Part shown: in pieces, positions 61,735-64,000 of the stretch
Position numbering within the stretch: position 1 is the first letter of the stretch
How the letters are laid out: the number at the start of each line of letters is the position of its first letter
Assembly: GCA_963792885.1 (NCBI GenBank)
Contig: CAWBXX010000009.1
Location: forward strand, 1 to 64,000
Direction of reading: 5' to 3'
Length of the DNA: 64,000 nucleotides
Source of the DNA: DASWJZ01 sp963792885
Lineage (GTDB): Bacteria; Pseudomonadota; Alphaproteobacteria; Rhizobiales; Afifellaceae
Program-made: the position numbers and the translations under genes
The notes under the pieces: generated by a model
Databases searched by the model: none
What the model was told of the DNA's origin: nothing
The model's input: only the letters and a program-made list of their open reading frames with translations

Positions 61735-62763
61735 ATGGCGATCCACCGCGCGCATCGGCTCTCGCGATTCGACTACTGGCCCGGCTTCGTCGACGCGATG
61801 GCGACGCTGCTCCTCGTCTTCGTGTTCCTGCTTTCCGTCTTCATCCTGGCGCAGTTCTTCCTTGGCCAGGAGGTGACCAGCAAGGACACTGTTCTAACGC
61901 GGCTTAACGCCCAGATCGCTGAGCTGACGGAGCTTCTGGCGCTGGAGAAGTCGGAGACGCGGGACCTGCAGGCGAACCTTGCGACGCTGCAATCCAATCT
62001 CACCGTCTCCGAGGACGAGCGGACGCGGCTCCAGGGGGTGATCGATTCGAGCGGCACTGCGGAGGGCGAGGCGGCCGGGCGCATTACGACGCTGCAGTCC
62101 GACCTGAAGTCGGAACAGCAGGTGAGCCAGCGTGCGCTGGCGCAGGTCGAGCTCCTCAATCAGCAGATCGCCGCGCTTCGCCGGCAGCTCGGCGCGCTGG
62201 AGGAGGCGCTCAACGCGTCGGAGAGCCGCAACGTCGAGAGCCAGACGCAGATCGCCGACCTCGGCAAGCGCCTCAACGTGGCGCTGGCGCAGCGCGTGCA
62301 GGAGCTCTCGCGCTATCGCTCGGACTTCTTCGGCAAGCTCCGGCAGATCCTTGCCGACCGGCCCGACATCGAGGTGGTCGGCGACCAATTCGTGCTGCCG
62401 GCGTCGGTGCTCTTCTCCACAGCGAGCGACGACCTGAGCGATGCGGCGCGCGGCGAGCTCGACAAGCTGGCCGACGCCATCCTGGAGCTTGAGAAGGAGA
62501 TCCCGCCCGACATCAACTGGGTGATTCGTGTCGATGGGCACACCGATGTCCGGCCGGTGCAGTCGACCAACCGCTTTCGCTCCAACTGGGAGCTTTCGGC
62601 GGCGCGCGCGATCGCGGTGGTGAGATATCTGATCGATCGCGGCATCAATCCCCAGCATCTCGTGGCCGCGGGCTTTGGCGAATATCAGCCGCTCGATCCG
62701 GGCGACTCAGAAGAAGCCTATGCCCGTAACCGCCGGATCGAGCTCAAGTTGACCGAGCGCTAG
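61735..62763 (+). CDS. OmpA/MotB-type peptidoglycan-binding stator partner
   Basis: The 342-residue protein has a short cytoplasmic tail. One membrane segment follows with an acidic residue at its start (FVDAMATLLLVFVFLLSVF; D20 would be the proton site). Then comes a periplasmic coiled coil (about 50-185, many LxxxL and Q/E repeats such as LNQQIAALRRQLGALEEAL), and the OmpA peptidoglycan-binding domain from about 225 (INWVIRVDGHTDVRPV, LSAARAIAVVRYLIDRGINPQHL, AYARNRRIELKL). This is the MotB arrangement. It pairs with the channel gene 14 bp upstream. Its target is unknown. Confidence 0.83.
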   Translation: MAIHRAHRLSRFDYWPGFVDAMATLLLVFVFLLSVFILAQFFLGQEVTSKDTVLTRLNAQIAELTELLALEKSETRDLQANLATLQSNLTVSEDERTRLQGVIDSSGTAEGEAAGRITTLQSDLKSEQQVSQRALAQVELLNQQIAALRRQLGALEEALNASESRNVESQTQIADLGKRLNVALAQRVQELSRYRSDFFGKLRQILADRPDIEVVGDQFVLPASVLFSTASDDLSDAARGELDKLADAILELEKEIPPDINWVIRVDGHTDVRPVQSTNRFRSNWELSAARAIAVVRYLIDRGINPQHLVAAGFGEYQPLDPGDSEEAYARNRRIELKLTER

Positions 62764-62794
62764 CTCCGGTCGCTAGCCGTGGCGGCGGCGCTCC

Positions 62795-63112
62795 TCAGCT
62801 TGAGGGCAGGGGTGCGAAGAAGCAGCGGCGCGAGCCGTCGTAGCGCTTGCAGCGCCAGTATTCGCCGTCCTCCGACGGCTGCGCTTCGGAGAAGGGAACG
62901 AGCTCGCCGTTCGTCAGCACGTAGCCGCGCGGCGTTATCTTCACGTCGTCCGGCGCGAGGGCTCTGCAATCATTGTCTCCGCAGCAATGCACACCGTCGA
63001 TCGGCGATTTGTAATTTCCATGGTTGATCCAGAAATCGTGCGCGAAAGCCGGGGAGGAGAGAAACGCCAGCCCAAGGATCGCACCACAAAGGGCAGTCTT
63101 CGTAGAGGTCAT
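62795..63112 (-). CDS. Small secreted cysteine-rich protein
   Basis: The 105-residue product has a signal peptide (MTSTKTALCGAILGLAFLSSPAFA). The mature part is HDFWINHGNYKSPIDGVHCCGDNDCRAL, with a Cys-Cys-X4-Cys cluster and two more cysteines in YWRCKRYDGSRRCFFAP. The YKSPIDGVHCCGDNDC motif recurs in hypothetical secreted proteins of Hyphomicrobiales. Function unknown; cysteines may form disulfides or bind a metal. ATG 63112 is chosen because it starts the signal peptide. Convergent with the OmpA-type gene, 31 bp apart. Confidence 0.72.
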   Translation of the reverse strand: MTSTKTALCGAILGLAFLSSPAFAHDFWINHGNYKSPIDGVHCCGDNDCRALAPDDVKITPRGYVLTNGELVPFSEAQPSEDGEYWRCKRYDGSRRCFFAPLPSS

Positions 63113-63233
63113 CTCGGCACTCCATCTTGCCGGGCATCTCTGCCCGGGGAGCGCTCGCTTAGAGAGAAGGTCTCGGGGCGAGCGGGAAAGCTGCGGCTCC
63201 CCCACCGTGCGTGCGCACCTCCCCAAAACGCCT

Positions 63234-63250
63234 CGGGCCCTGTGGGCCCG
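63234..63250 (-). terminator. Rho-independent terminator for the ABC gene
   Basis: Seven-base arms CGGGCCC and GGGCCCG around a three-base loop. Read on the minus strand it lies 137 bp past the ABC transporter stop and is followed by GAGGCGTTTTGG with a T run. This orientation fits termination of the ABC gene. Confidence 0.5.
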
Positions 63251-63386
63251 TACCTTTGCCTCCCGAAGACAGTGGATTGTTGCACGATTCGGCAACCGGC
63301 AGTGTACGATTGTGCGCTGCAGCAAAAAGACGCTACGAAATGAAGCTTTCGAGCAACAGTGCGGCGGATTGGCCGCAGAGATCGTC

Positions 63387-64000
63387 TCAGGCCAGGCGCT
63401 TGACGCGCTCCGCGGCAACGTCCTCGAACTGCAGCTCAGCCAGGCGGGCGTAGAGACCGTTGCGCGCAACGAGGCTCTGGTGCGTGCCTTCCTCGACGAT
63501 CCGTCCCTCGTCCATCACCACGATACGGTCCGCGCTTTTGATCGTTGCAAGGCGGTGCGCAATGACGAGCGTGGTGCGTCCTGCCATCAGCGTTTCGAGC
63601 GCCTGCTGAACGGCAATCTCGCTTTCCGCGTCGAGCGCGTTCGTCGCCTCGTCGAGAAGGAGGATCGGTGCGTTCTTCAAGATCGCGCGGGCAATCGAAA
63701 TACGCTGCCGCTGCCCGCCGGACAGCGTGACGCCACGCTCGCCGATCACCGTTGCGTAGCCCTGCGAGAGCGCCGAAAGGAAGTCGTCGGCGTGCGCAGC
63801 GCGCGCCGCGGCACGGATCGCGTCCGGCGCGGCGTTGATCTCCCCGAAGGTGATGTTCTCCGCTGCGCTCATGGCGAAGATCGCGGCGTCCTGCGGCACA
63901 AGCCCAATCCGCCCGCGAAGCGCGGTTGGATCGACCTGCCTTACGTCTACGCCGTCGACGAGGATGTGTCCGCCGGTCGGATCGTAGAAGCGCATGAGGA
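63387..64000 (-). CDS. ABC exporter, C-terminal ATPase part, cut by window edge
   Basis: The 204 visible codons belong to the ATPase end of a fused permease-ATPase exporter of the MsbA/LolCDE-independent type. They read MRFYDPTGGHILVDGVDVRQVD, VPQDAAIFAMSAAENITFG, the signature TLSGGQRQRISIARAI, Walker B ILLLDEATNALD and the H-loop VIAHRLATIKSADRIVVMDEG. The permease half and Walker A lie beyond position 64000. Half-exporters of this class flip lipids or export drugs and peptides; the substrate cannot be told from this part. The last 16 residues (LQFEDVAAERVKRLA) are specific to the gene. Confidence 0.85.
   Translation of the reverse strand, partial: LMRFYDPTGGHILVDGVDVRQVDPTALRGRIGLVPQDAAIFAMSAAENITFGEINAAPDAIRAAARAAHADDFLSALSQGYATVIGERGVTLSGGQRQRISIARAILKNAPILLLDEATNALDAESEIAVQQALETLMAGRTTLVIAHRLATIKSADRIVVMDEGRIVEEGTHQSLVARNGLYARLAELQFEDVAAERVKRLA

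Noticed and set aside
60647..62763. Zorya defence system (ZorA/ZorB)
   Set aside because: The two proteins share the ZorA/ZorB design, but no ZorC, ZorD or ZorE gene is near and the flanks are housekeeping genes (suhB, efp). Likely a chromosomal stator-type pair.

Overview
The window is high-GC DNA that reads as an alphaproteobacterium, most likely of the order Hyphomicrobiales (Rhizobiales). The markers are a split PntAA/PntAB/PntB transhydrogenase, a GapR (DUF2312) protein next to a DUF1244 protein, an aa3-type cytochrome oxidase subunit IV, a 41-residue L36 protein, DUF1036 next to pyruvate kinase, and a DUF4164-zapA pair. This placement is inference from gene content; no rRNA, tRNA or CRISPR array was seen.

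Layout. (1) 1-5036 is a damaged region. A branched-chain 2-oxoacid dehydrogenase operon has E1 alpha and E1 beta broken by many frameshifts and an E2 gene cut off before its catalytic C-terminus. It runs straight into a DUF5681 ORF of the kind seen in mobile DNA, then about 600 bp of repeat-like debris. (2) 5037-10305 holds a carbohydrate deacetylase, a ribose/fructose-type ABC importer (binding protein, permease, ATPase) and a convergent sugar aminotransferase: a candidate amino-sugar locus of unknown substrate. (3) 10433-15940 is a choline locus: betI-betA divergent from choX-choW-choV, with a palindromic BetI-type operator between them. (4) 16062-22669 is a housekeeping block: rpmJ, a TPR protein, pyk, DUF1036, glycerate kinase, a drug/metabolite exporter, an N-formylglutamate amidohydrolase relative, DUF1244 and gapR. 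(5) 22677-36056 is mainly cell envelope and regulation: PAP2 phosphatase, beta-barrel protein, an M15-type endopeptidase next to an L,D-transpeptidase, a response regulator that lacks GAFTGA, oligoendopeptidase F, an AI-2E-type exporter, an ABC1 kinase and an MFS transporter. (6) 36153-41524 covers cytochrome oxidase subunit IV, pntAA-pntAB-pntB, a hydrolase, a TPR lipoprotein and rpsU. (7) 41661-50734 is central carbon metabolism: tkt-gap and pgk-GNAT-fda-thiE-like-sel1 on the minus strand, with two plus-strand genes between. (8) 50981-64000 holds a MarR regulator, VOC and BNR-repeat proteins, a B12-binding radical SAM protein, DUF4164-zapA, a TauE exporter, two YdcH genes, purE-purK, efp-suhB, a MotA/OmpA-type pair, a small secreted protein and the C-terminal part of an exporter-type ABC protein.

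Single-base frameshifts recur in otherwise well conserved genes (sugar permease, tkt twice, BNR protein, purK). Several are explained by one extra C or G. Because tkt and purK are normally needed, uncorrected sequencing error is at least as likely as real decay for those genes. The bkd operon differs: its frameshifts are much denser and its 3' end is replaced by other DNA.

No clear new defence or mobile system was found. The best leads are the amino-sugar locus, the GAFTGA-less regulator, the AI-2E exporter with an extra soluble domain, the PurK-VOC fusion and the MotA/OmpA-type pair.
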